Shown one piece after another: positions 28,803 through 36,847 of a stretch of DNA of 64,000 nt. A program made the position numbers and the translations under genes. The notes beneath the pieces are model-generated. The model saw only the letters and a list, made by a program, of their open reading frames with translations, was not told the origin of the DNA and did not search any database. Source of the DNA: Mycolicibacterium frederiksbergense. GTDB lineage: Bacteria > Actinomycetota > Actinomycetes > Mycobacteriales > Mycobacteriaceae. The DNA lies in the NCBI RefSeq assembly GCF_029893345.1, contig NZ_JARXVE010000010.1, forward strand, positions 1-64,000, read 5' to 3'. Position 1 is the first letter of the stretch, and the number at the start of each line of letters is the position of its first letter.

Positions 28803-29854
28803 CGTTCGAGCCGATCATGCCCTGGTGGATGTTCCTGTTGTTGGCGGGACTGACGCTGGCACTGCGGATGTACACGCTCTATCGGGTGCTTGTGGTCGTG
28901 GGCAAGGGCACTCAACGCAAGGTCGTCGTGCGGTGGAGCCTGTTGACGCTCGTGATCGTGTGCCTGTTTGCGGCGGCGGTTCGGCCGGGGATCGAAGGAA
29001 ATACGCACTCGTTGACCCAGGCTGCCGCTGCAGATGCCGCCAACAGCAACGTGAACGTGTTCTTCGTGGTCGACCGATCGCTCAACTCTCGGGCAGAGGA
29101 TTTCGGTAACAAGCAGTTTCGGATGGCCGGAGTCCGCGCCGATATGCAGTCCATCGTCGACCAGTACCCGGACGGACGCTTCTCAATCACCTCGTTCGGC
29201 ACCGAGTCCAGGGTTGACTGGCCGTTGTCCGATGACCTCTGGAGCCTGCGGGCACTGCTCAAGGACTACTCGGCCTACGAATCGAATTTCGACTCGGTGT
29301 ATCAGGTCGATGTCGGCGCGGCCGGCGACCAACTCAAGCATCAGCTGGAACTTGCTGCCCAGCAGTACCCGGGGTCGAACAACCTGGTCTTCTACCTCGG
29401 GGAGGGCGCCGGGGCCTCGACGCGTACGGCGACCGCGTTCGATATCCCGGCCGAACTGGTGGCCGGGGGAGCGGTGCTCGGATACGGCACGGCGGCGGGC
29501 GGTCCGGTGGCCAGCAAGCTGGCCGAAAACGGGGAGATCACCTACTTTCCCGATCCGAAGGGCGGTGGAGGACAGTTTCTTTCGGTGCTCGACGAGGCCT
29601 CGCTGCGGACCGTTGCCGAGCAACTGCATGTGCCGTACTTCCATCGCGGACTCGGTGATCCGACCTCCAAGATCTTCCCTGGGCTGGATGCGGACTCATC
29701 GACAGCGGTTCAGCAGGAAGTTGCGATGCCGGGCGATCGCGCCGAGTTCTATTGGATTTTCACGGCCATCGCGATGCTGTTGATGTTCTACGAGCTGTTC
29801 GCGATGGCGCGGGAGTACCGGGTGTCCCGGATGAAGGGGCTACGGGACGCCTGA
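28799..29854 (+). CDS. VWA-domain membrane protein, BatA/BatB-like (MoxR operon)
   Basis: 351 residues. Membrane helices lie near 9-32, 46-62 and 318-338. Between the second and third is a VWA domain: VFFVVDRSLNS gives Asp92 and Ser94 of a MIDAS in which the second Ser position is shifted, followed by RFSITSFG and NNLVFYLGEG. Topology and domain match the Bat proteins that partner MoxR. It likely forms a membrane platform with the preceding gene. TGATG overlap with the next gene. Confidence 0.82.
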   Translation: MTFEPIMPWWMFLLLAGLTLALRMYTLYRVLVVVGKGTQRKVVVRWSLLTLVIVCLFAAAVRPGIEGNTHSLTQAAAADAANSNVNVFFVVDRSLNSRAEDFGNKQFRMAGVRADMQSIVDQYPDGRFSITSFGTESRVDWPLSDDLWSLRALLKDYSAYESNFDSVYQVDVGAAGDQLKHQLELAAQQYPGSNNLVFYLGEGAGASTRTATAFDIPAELVAGGAVLGYGTAAGGPVASKLAENGEITYFPDPKGGGGQFLSVLDEASLRTVAEQLHVPYFHRGLGDPTSKIFPGLDADSSTAVQQEVAMPGDRAEFYWIFTAIAMLLMFYELFAMAREYRVSRMKGLRDA

Positions 29855-30888
29855 TGTTGAAAGCACGCAGTATCAAAGAGCACGGTGTCTCGCTCCTCCA
29901 GTCGTCGATGAGGTCGGTTGGCGCGTACTTCTCGCAGGGGCCGAGCCGGAAAGTGCTGCGGCGCCGGCTGATCGTGTTCTCGATTCTTCCCGCCGTGGTG
30001 CTGGTGGTCGTCGGCGTCAAACTGGTGACGATGGTGCTCTCCGGCGATTCAGCCAAATCCCACTACCTCGACTACAACTCGTACGGCTTGGCCGACGACG
30101 TGCGGACGCTCAAGTCGCTGAACGTGATCGACTCCTACAAGCCGTATTTCGCCGAAGGCGACCGCTACGTGCTGGAAGGGAAACTGGCCGAGGCCGAGTC
30201 GGAGTTCAAGAAGTCGCTGTCGCTGGTCAGCCAGAAACGGTCGTGCCCGGTACGTATCAATCTCGAGGTGGTGCTGGAGACGCTGGGCGACCTCAAGAAC
30301 GCCGACAAGCACCGGGATGAGGCGAAGCCGTTCTGGACCGAGGCCCTGAAGGTGACGCAGGAGGCTCCCGACGGTTGTTTCGACACGACGACCGAGCCCG
30401 ATGAGGAACGCCGCAAGCATCTCAACGAAACCGAACAGCGGCTCCAGGACAAGTTGAAAGACCCCCCACCGTCCGAAGGTGACGGGGGACAGGGTGGCCA
30501 AGGCGGCCAGGGTCAGGGCGACGGCCAGGGGCAAGGTGAACGCGGTGAGGGTCAAGGTGGCCAGAGCCAGGACGGCCAGGGTCAACAGGGCCAAGGCAAC
30601 CAGGGCCAGGGTCAAGGCCAGCAGGGCCAGGGCCAGGGCCAACAGGGCCAACAGGGGCAAGGTGACCAGAACCAGGGAGAGCAGAACCAGGGCGGGCCGG
30701 GGCAGAGCGGTCAGGGCCCCGGTGGTGCCGACAACCGCGAGACGCCGGACACCGTCGGCGCCGACCGCATCGCCACCGAATTGGGTGGTCAGGCCACGCA
30801 CCAGTTGAATCCCGGACAAGGTGACCCGGGCGATGTTCTCAAACGACTGCTGGAAGATTCCAACGCCAGCGGTACCGACCGTGAGTGA
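29854..30888 (+). CDS. TPR-like membrane protein with Gln/Gly-rich repeat tail, BatC-like
   Basis: 344 residues from ATG 29854, one base over the previous stop. A basic N-terminus precedes a membrane helix (about 48-68). Residues ~100-200 form helix pairs of TPR type (YVLEGKLAEAESEFKKSLSLV, then NLEVVLETLGDLKNADKHR). From ~208 to 290 there is a tract of about 80 residues almost only Gln, Gly, Asp, Glu and Asn, coded by repeated CAGGGCCAGGG-like units (30475-30720). The C-terminus is short and acidic. BatC proteins also join TPRs to a Gln-rich tail, so I infer a comparable role as the last subunit of the machine. Confidence 0.78.
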   Translation: MLKARSIKEHGVSLLQSSMRSVGAYFSQGPSRKVLRRRLIVFSILPAVVLVVVGVKLVTMVLSGDSAKSHYLDYNSYGLADDVRTLKSLNVIDSYKPYFAEGDRYVLEGKLAEAESEFKKSLSLVSQKRSCPVRINLEVVLETLGDLKNADKHRDEAKPFWTEALKVTQEAPDGCFDTTTEPDEERRKHLNETEQRLQDKLKDPPPSEGDGGQGGQGGQGQGDGQGQGERGEGQGGQSQDGQGQQGQGNQGQGQGQQGQGQGQQGQQGQGDQNQGEQNQGGPGQSGQGPGGADNRETPDTVGADRIATELGGQATHQLNPGQGDPGDVLKRLLEDSNASGTDRE

Positions 30889-30910
30889 GAATCCCGCGCT
30901 CGGTACCCCG

Positions 30911-31291
30911 TCAGTTCTCCGATAGGACGATGCAGTCGTTGTCGCTCTTACCGGTCTCGCCGGGCCGCGGGGTCTTGCGGTGCAGCACCGCCCGGCTGGG
31001 CACGATGTGATGTGTCTCCTCGTCGGACGTGCCCGGCTGGCCCCGCCCATCGACGATCAGCGAATACCCGCCGGGCTGGCTCGGCGGCCAGACCAGCGTG
31101 ACGTCCCCATGCAGGGCAAGGTTTCTACTGGTGTGGCCCCCGACCGAGCCGACACGGATGACGCCGTCGACCAAGTCCGGATCCACCGCCACGGTGTGCG
31201 CGTGGTAGTCGTCGTCGACCGTGATGAGGTAGGCGAACGTGTAGTCCTTGAGCTTGTCGGCCAGCTGATCGAGATTCACCTTCACGCTCAT
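30911..31291 (-). CDS. Pyridoxamine-phosphate-oxidase-like flavin/F420-binding protein
   Basis: 126 residues. It has the split-barrel pattern of the PNPOx-like family: FAYLITVDDDYHAHTVAV strand pair, IRVGSVGGHTSRNLAL (cofactor phosphate-binding loop) and VTLVWPPS. In mycobacteria many such proteins bind F420 or FMN. The substrate is unknown. It converges with the MoxR operon, 22 bases from its end. Confidence 0.8.
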   Translation of the reverse strand: MSVKVNLDQLADKLKDYTFAYLITVDDDYHAHTVAVDPDLVDGVIRVGSVGGHTSRNLALHGDVTLVWPPSQPGGYSLIVDGRGQPGTSDEETHHIVPSRAVLHRKTPRPGETGKSDNDCIVLSEN

Positions 31292-31335
31292 GAAGTGAGA
31301 ATAGTGCGGTCGGCGTCCCGTCGTGGCTGAGCTGG

Positions 31336-33072
31336 TCAGATGGGTGCGGGCTGTTTACCGCGGACCAGCCGGCCGGGGCGCGCGTCGGTGGGTACGCCAT
31401 GCTCGGCGATCACCTGTCCGGCCACCACGGTGGCGACGTAGCCGTCGGCGGTCTGATCCAGCCGGCGCCCACCGGCGGGCAGGTCATGTATGACAACGGG
31501 TTTGTGCAATCGCAACGACTCATGGTCGATGACATTGAGGTCGGCCTTGTAGCCCACCGCGATGCGGCCACGGTCGGCCAGGCCCGCCACCCGGGCCGGC
31601 ACGGAGGTCAGCTCGCGCACCGCCTGGGCCACCGACAGCCGGCCGCCGGCCCGGTCGCGTACCCAATGGGTCAACAGATACGTGGGATAGCTTGAGTCGC
31701 AGATCATCCCGTAGTGGGCGCCGCCGTCGCCGAGCCCGAGCACCACATCCTCGCGACGCATCAGGTTGCCGACGGTGTCCAACGAGTTGTTCTCGAAATT
31801 GGCCATGGCGCCCAACAGGATCGCGTGTCCGTCGTCGTCGAGCAGCCGGTCATAGGCCTCCTCGAGTGGGCTGACACCGCGGGCCGCGGCCCGCGCGGCG
31901 ATGCTCTGCGACCGGTCGGGTTCATAGTCGGCGTCCTCGCCCAGCGGGAAGATCCAATCCCAGGCCTGCGCCAGATACACCAGCGGGTTGGCCGGCACCC
32001 CGCCCGGTTGATCGGACAGGATGCGTTGCCGTACTTCGGGTTTGCGCATCTCGGCCACCCGCTCGGCCAGCGGAAACCCGGCGATCTCCTGATAGCTGGG
32101 GTAGAGCACGAACGGGTTCGCGGTCAGCTCAAGGCCGATCATCAATCCGATCGGCCGCGGAAACACCTGGGCCGTGACTCTCGGGCCATCGGATCCGACG
32201 GTGGCGTTGGCCTTTTCCACCATCTCCATCGCCTCGACCCACAGCGGATCGCCGGCGTTGAGCACCAGCAGGGTAAAGGTGACCGGCAGGCCGGTGTCCT
32301 CGGCCGCGTCGAAAACCTGTTGCAGCACAGGCTGATACCCGCCGGCCGGGATATCGGGGACGAATTGCATCAGTCCGCCGCCGCCGTCGGCGACACCGCG
32401 GGCGATCTCCAGGATCTCGTCGGGTCCGGCCTCGAATGACGGGATCTGCCGACCGCCCTCGGTGCGGTGGGTGGCCAGCCGCGAGGAGGCGAAGCCCAGC
32501 GCCCCGGCCTCGATGGCCTCCTTTGCCAATGCCCGCATCCGGGCCAGATCCTCGGCGGTGGCCGGTTCGCGGTCGACTCCGCGCTGGCCCATGACGTACA
32601 CCCGCAGCGGTGAATGCGGCAGATAGGCGGCGACATCGATATCGAGCCGTCGCGCCGCCAGTGCGTCGAGGTATTCGGGGAAGGTCTCCCAATGCCATGG
32701 CAGGCCATCGACCATCACCACACCGGGGATGTCCTCCACACCGGCCATCAGGTCGACCAGCACGTCGTGATCGTCGGTCCGGCACGGCGCGAAGCCGACC
32801 CCGCAGTTGCCCATCACCGCCGTGGTGACCCCGTGCGCCGAGGACGGATTGAGCCGATCCGACCAGATCGCCTGACCGTCGTAGTGGGTGTGCAGGTCGA
32901 CGAAGCCCGGGGTGACCAGCAGCCCGGTGGCATCGATCTCGCGAGTGCCGGATCCGGTCACGGCACCTACTTCGACGATGACGCCGTCGCGCACTGCGAC
33001 GTCTCCCAGGTACGGTTCGCCGCCCAGGCCGTCGACGATCTGCCCGTTACGGATGACGAGGTCGTAGCTCAT
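31336..33072 (-). CDS. N-acyl-D-amino-acid deacylase-like amidohydrolase
   Basis: 578 residues. Metal-dependent amidohydrolase with the N-terminal beta domain (VIRNGQIVDGLGGEP), the metal motif GFVDLHTHYD, a conserved GNCGVGFAPC, and a C-terminal return to the beta domain (GYKADLNVIDHESL). These fit the D-aminoacylase subtype COG3653, common in several copies in mycobacteria. It would cleave N-acyl bonds of amino acids or similar amides. ATG 33072 starts 47 bases from the divergent VOC gene. Confidence 0.87.
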   Translation of the reverse strand: MSYDLVIRNGQIVDGLGGEPYLGDVAVRDGVIVEVGAVTGSGTREIDATGLLVTPGFVDLHTHYDGQAIWSDRLNPSSAHGVTTAVMGNCGVGFAPCRTDDHDVLVDLMAGVEDIPGVVMVDGLPWHWETFPEYLDALAARRLDIDVAAYLPHSPLRVYVMGQRGVDREPATAEDLARMRALAKEAIEAGALGFASSRLATHRTEGGRQIPSFEAGPDEILEIARGVADGGGGLMQFVPDIPAGGYQPVLQQVFDAAEDTGLPVTFTLLVLNAGDPLWVEAMEMVEKANATVGSDGPRVTAQVFPRPIGLMIGLELTANPFVLYPSYQEIAGFPLAERVAEMRKPEVRQRILSDQPGGVPANPLVYLAQAWDWIFPLGEDADYEPDRSQSIAARAAARGVSPLEEAYDRLLDDDGHAILLGAMANFENNSLDTVGNLMRREDVVLGLGDGGAHYGMICDSSYPTYLLTHWVRDRAGGRLSVAQAVRELTSVPARVAGLADRGRIAVGYKADLNVIDHESLRLHKPVVIHDLPAGGRRLDQTADGYVATVVAGQVIAEHGVPTDARPGRLVRGKQPAPI

Positions 33073-33119
33073 TCCAATAAGCTACGACTCGGCCTGCGGC
33101 GCATGCCAGGATCTGTTGC

Positions 33120-33509
33120 GTGATCGATCACTTTGGTATCAATTGCTCAGACTTCTCGAAGGCCACCGAGTTCTACGACACCGTGCTGGGCGTCCTGGGT
33201 TACACCCGCCAGCTCGATTACGGCGTGGCCATCGGCTATGGCCGCGAAGGGCGTCCGGCGTTCTGGATCGGCGACGCCAGCGCCGGTGACGCCGCCGGAC
33301 CGAACCGGGAAATCCACGTCGCATTCCAGGCCGCCGACGTCGATGCCGTCACGGCGTTCTACGACGCCGCCCTGGCATTGGGCGCCGAATCGCTGCATGC
33401 GCCGCGGTTGTGGCCCGAGTACCACCCGGGCTACTTCGGTGCGTTTGTCCGTGACCCCGAGGGCAACAACGTCGAGGCGGTATTCCACGGGGCTCCGGCG
33501 GCGCAATAG
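33120..33509 (+). CDS. VOC-family (glyoxalase-like) protein
   Basis: 129 residues, start GTG 33120. Two beta-alpha-beta-beta-beta modules of the vicinal oxygen chelate fold: IDHFGINCSDFSKATEFYD with the first metal His, EIHVAFQAADVDAVTAFYD with the second, and a late metal Glu in NNVEAVFHG. Lactoylglutathione lyase-like; true substrate unknown. Confidence 0.85.
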   Translation: MIDHFGINCSDFSKATEFYDTVLGVLGYTRQLDYGVAIGYGREGRPAFWIGDASAGDAAGPNREIHVAFQAADVDAVTAFYDAALALGAESLHAPRLWPEYHPGYFGAFVRDPEGNNVEAVFHGAPAAQ

Positions 33510-33673
33510 CCGCTACTGACGAGGCCGGTCCAGGCCGGCGCACGAGATCAAATCGAGATCATCGAGATCCCGGATATACCACATCGGGTATGCGATAGTT
33601 GCGTCCAAAAAGAGAGGCTCTTCGCTGTGAATGAATGCATCCCTCGGGACATCTGATCATATCACTATACAGG
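33510..33673. other. Intergenic stretch with local low GC
   Basis: Contains close copies of CGAGATC (near 33543-33567) and an AT-richer part from about 33600 to 33680. No gene or clear promoter is seen. Confidence 0.4.
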
Positions 33674-33796
33674 CTAAGTAATCGCCTGCGCCACCTTGCC
33701 TGCGACCGCACCGGCGGCCAGCAGTCGGTGGGCCTCGCCCGCATCCGTAATCGTCGGGCGCAAACCGACAGTCGGTTTGGCTCGGCCGGCGGCCGG
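33674..33796 (-). pseudogene. 3' fragment of a quinone oxidoreductase (MDR family) gene
   Basis: The last ~38 residues of the minus-strand frame read GRAKPTVG, TITDAGEAHRLLAAGAVAGK and a short tail before TAG, matching the C-terminal end of zinc-type alcohol dehydrogenase/NADPH:quinone oxidoreductases. Upstream of about 33796 the frame no longer resembles the family. This is the end of a deleted gene. Confidence 0.65.
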
Positions 33797-33933
33797 CGCG
33801 GTCATCGTCATCAGGTTTGCTCGCGCCGTTACCTGTCGCAGTCCGCCGAACCGGTTAACAGCAGCCGGGGTGGATGTAGTGATCCAGCTCTCATGTTGGT
33901 AGCCTCTCCCGAAATCGCACAACGGATCGGGAA

Positions 33934-35238
33934 ATGACAGCGGTCAGCGACGCCGACGGCACACCAGGGGACCTCCACCTCGACAGAGTGGAGGCCCTCT
34001 CTCGTGCGACGGTTCGTCTGCGTTTCGATCCGTATGTTGACATCGACTGGGATGCACCCGAGAACGCGTTGGACGAGAACGATCCGCGTTGGCAGCTGGA
34101 TCCGGAGACCTCGCCGCTCGGGGCTACCGATTGGTATGCCGAACAGCCGTTGAGCCGGCGGATCGAGATGGGCCGCTGGGTCACCGCCAACACCCTCAAG
34201 GTCACGCTCCAGTTCGAGATGATGTTGGTCCGGGGAGTGGTGCATTACGCCGGTAAATTGCCGAATGGTTCCCGTCTGTTTCGGTATCTCCTCCACGAAC
34301 TGACCGACGAATGCAATCACATCCAGATGTTCCAGGAGTTCATCAACCGCACCGGCGAGGATGTGCCCGGAATGCGGCGAGGTTCCCGGGTAATCGGGCC
34401 GATCCTGGGCTTTATCGGGGGTTACGCCAACTTCATCCTCTTCATCGGGGTGCTGTGTGGTGAACAGCCGCTGCACTTTCAGCAGACGCTGCAGCATCGT
34501 GGTGCGGCCCATGTTCCGCCGTTGCTGAACAAGGTCACCTATATCCATTTGGCGGAAGAAGCCCGGCATATAGCGTTTGCCGACGACCTTCTGGCTGAGC
34601 GGATACAACATGCTCGTCGGCTCAAGCGGGCGTGGTACGCATTTCTCTTCCCGTTTTTCCTCCGGTGGTTGATCGGGGAGATGATCACGCCGCCGCGCAC
34701 TTTTGCCCGGCAGTTCGGGGTCCCGCGACGGGTCTTCAAGGCTGCGTTCTGGAGAAGCGCTCAGTCGCGCCAGATGATGGCGGAATCGGCCGCCGACGTT
34801 CGGCGAGTTGCCGAGGATCTCGGTCTGCGGACGAGATGGTCGCGTTGGCTTTGGCGAATGTTGGGTATCGACGGACGGCTACCGCGGTATCGCGGTGAGC
34901 CGGATCGGAGCCCCGCGGTCACGCGCGCGGCCGGACTTCGAACCGTGGTGGGGTGGCGCGTTGCGGCCGCGGCGATCATGGCGGGCGTCGCCCTGGCGGT
35001 GACGCCGGACGGTTTGCGGATCATCGCGTGTGCCGCAGCGGGGGCGGGCGTGTGGGCGCTCTACCACGCTCTCCGGGAACGTCGTGGCGGCGTGATGGGC
35101 AACCAGCCGTTTGAATGGCCCAGGCTTCTGGTCTGGGTGGCGGTGTGCGTGCTGATGATTCCCGCCGGCGGGTTGATCGGGCTGGCCTTGGTGGTGTTCA
35201 TGATCCTTGCGCTCGCCGAATTCATGCCGACCCTCTGA
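33934..35238 (+). CDS. AurF-like diiron oxygenase with C-terminal membrane helices
   Basis: 434 residues. The ferritin-like first ~270 residues carry diiron ligand motifs: Glu95 in QFEMML, HELTDECNH (Glu126, His129) and HLAEEARH further on, as in the AurF N-oxygenase family (p-aminobenzoate N-oxygenase). The last ~100 residues hold three hydrophobic helices (about 340-360, 365-380 and 405-430), which ordinary AurF lacks, so the enzyme is probably membrane-associated. It may oxygenate an amine or lipid. It is followed by a methyltransferase, TetR and P450 gene in the same direction. Confidence 0.8.
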   Translation: MTAVSDADGTPGDLHLDRVEALSRATVRLRFDPYVDIDWDAPENALDENDPRWQLDPETSPLGATDWYAEQPLSRRIEMGRWVTANTLKVTLQFEMMLVRGVVHYAGKLPNGSRLFRYLLHELTDECNHIQMFQEFINRTGEDVPGMRRGSRVIGPILGFIGGYANFILFIGVLCGEQPLHFQQTLQHRGAAHVPPLLNKVTYIHLAEEARHIAFADDLLAERIQHARRLKRAWYAFLFPFFLRWLIGEMITPPRTFARQFGVPRRVFKAAFWRSAQSRQMMAESAADVRRVAEDLGLRTRWSRWLWRMLGIDGRLPRYRGEPDRSPAVTRAAGLRTVVGWRVAAAAIMAGVALAVTPDGLRIIACAAAGAGVWALYHALRERRGGVMGNQPFEWPRLLVWVAVCVLMIPAGGLIGLALVVFMILALAEFMPTL

Positions 35239-35293
35239 CCGGGCCGAGGCGGTTCAGCGACGTACCAAGCCCGGATCGTGATAGCGTCCGCGA

Positions 35294-36130
35294 ATGCCGG
35301 AGCTGCCCTACTTTGACCTGCTGATCGACGAACGGCAAGACGGTGGTGAGACCGGCCAGCTGTGGGAGCAGTCAGTGCATTGGGGCTATTGGGAAGACCC
35401 CAAGTCTGCCGTCGTGGCTACCCGCGCCGATTACATCGCGGCCATGGAGCAGATGAACGTCGTGCTGTTCCAGGCCGGCAAGCTTGCCGACGGGCAGCGA
35501 TTGTTGGACGTCGGTTGCGGATTCGGCGGAACCATCCAGCAGATCAATGCCGCATATTCCGACATGGACCTCACTGGCCTGAACATCGATCCGCGTCAGC
35601 TCGCCGCCGCCGAGGCACAGACCAAGCCCGCCAACGGCAACCGCATCGGCTGGGTGGAAGCCGACGCATGTCAGCTGCCGTTCGAGGACAACTCCTTCGA
35701 CCGTATCCTGGCCGTCGAATGCGTCTTCCACTTCCCGTCCCGTGAGCGTTTCCTCGCCGAAGCCGCGCGGGTGCTCAAGCCGGGCGGCTACCTGGCGGTG
35801 TCCGATTTCGTTCCGGCGATGGGATTTTTCGGCAAGACCCCGATCTGGATGGCGATTCGCGGCCGGATCGAGAAGTCCTACGGAACGCTCGGGAATGTCC
35901 CCCTGCGGTCCTACAAGGCATTGGGTAAACGTGCGGGACTGCGGCTCGACGCGAGCCGCAATATCCGGAAGAACACGATGCCGACGTACCCGTTCCTGAT
36001 CAAGTTCTTCCGCGAGCAGGGGTCGGCCGATGCCCAGAAGGTGATGATCTCGGGTACTCGGTGGATGAAGTGGCTGTCCAAGCTCGGTCTCATTCAGTAC
36101 CAGGTTTACACGTTCCACAAGCCCGCCTGA
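35294..36130 (+). CDS. SAM-dependent methyltransferase (class I)
   Basis: 278 residues. Motif I LLDVGCGFGGT near residue 71, then a LNIDPRQL acidic loop, an EADACQLPFEDNSFD motif and VLKPGGYLAVSDF. It resembles the ubiE/sterol-type methyltransferases (Methyltransf_11). It starts 55 bases after the diiron oxygenase gene and may act on the same product, by inference from neighbourhood. Confidence 0.87.
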   Translation: MPELPYFDLLIDERQDGGETGQLWEQSVHWGYWEDPKSAVVATRADYIAAMEQMNVVLFQAGKLADGQRLLDVGCGFGGTIQQINAAYSDMDLTGLNIDPRQLAAAEAQTKPANGNRIGWVEADACQLPFEDNSFDRILAVECVFHFPSRERFLAEAARVLKPGGYLAVSDFVPAMGFFGKTPIWMAIRGRIEKSYGTLGNVPLRSYKALGKRAGLRLDASRNIRKNTMPTYPFLIKFFREQGSADAQKVMISGTRWMKWLSKLGLIQYQVYTFHKPA

Positions 36131-36170
36131 TCTCGGTTGACCGGCCGAGGCCGTAGCGCTGCAGCCCGAG

Positions 36171-36770
36171 ATGAACGATCCCACGAAATCGGTTGAGGCC
36201 GACAAGGGCGCGTTCCGGTCGCGTCTGCTCGACGCCATGATCGAATCGATCGTCGAGGACGGCTATCAGAACACCACGGTCGCCGATATCGTGCGCCGGG
36301 CCCGGACCTCGCGGCGCACGTTCTACGAGCATTTCGCCAGCCGCGAGGATTGTTTCGTCGCGTTGTTGACCACCATCAACGCCAGGCATGTGCGCCAGGT
36401 CGGCGGGGCGGTCGAGAGGCATGCCCCGTGGCGCGATCAGGTGCGTCAGGCGGTCGAGGCCTGGATCGCCTCGTATGAGGCGCACCCCGAGCTGATGTTG
36501 GCCTGGATTCGCGACATGCCCACGCTCGGCGCCGCCGCACGTGAGCTGCAGCGTGAGTCGATGGAGAACTTCATCGCCATGGTGCAGGCGATGATCGGCA
36601 CCGAAGAGTTCCGCGCCGCCGGTGTGTCGATCTCGCGGCGGCGCATCATCATGATGCTCGGCGGGTTGCGGGAGCTCATCGCGATCACCGTGGAAAGCGG
36701 TGGGCAGGTGGGGGATGTCAGCGCGGATGCGGTTGCGGCCTGCACCGCGTTGCTGGAGCCGCGCGGCTGA
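36171..36770 (+). CDS. TetR-family transcriptional regulator
   Basis: 199 residues. The N-terminal HTH is typical: RLLDAMIESIVEDGYQNTT, VADIVRRARTSRRTFYEHF at about 18-55. The C-terminal ligand domain has no specific signature. It precedes the P450 gene; in M. tuberculosis a TetR gene (Rv0135c) also sits beside cyp138 (Rv0136). The symmetric GTAC array downstream of it (36793-36831) is a candidate operator. Confidence 0.9.
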   Translation: MNDPTKSVEADKGAFRSRLLDAMIESIVEDGYQNTTVADIVRRARTSRRTFYEHFASREDCFVALLTTINARHVRQVGGAVERHAPWRDQVRQAVEAWIASYEAHPELMLAWIRDMPTLGAAARELQRESMENFIAMVQAMIGTEEFRAAGVSISRRRIIMMLGGLRELIAITVESGGQVGDVSADAVAACTALLEPRG

Positions 36771-36792
36771 CGCACCGCCTCTTGCGGGCTGC

Positions 36793-36831
36793 GGTACCGG
36801 GGAGTACCGTCCGGTGGTACATCGCGGTACC
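36793..36831 (+). promoter_or_regulatory. Candidate operator: four symmetric GTAC cores
   Basis: GTAC occurs at 36794, 36804, 36817 and 36827, i.e. start-to-start spacing 10-13-10, mirror-symmetric about 36812. The outer cores form GGTACC. It lies between the TetR stop and the P450 start, so regulator binding is likely but not proven. Confidence 0.55.
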
Positions 36832-36847
36832 GGCGGGGAGATGAGGC

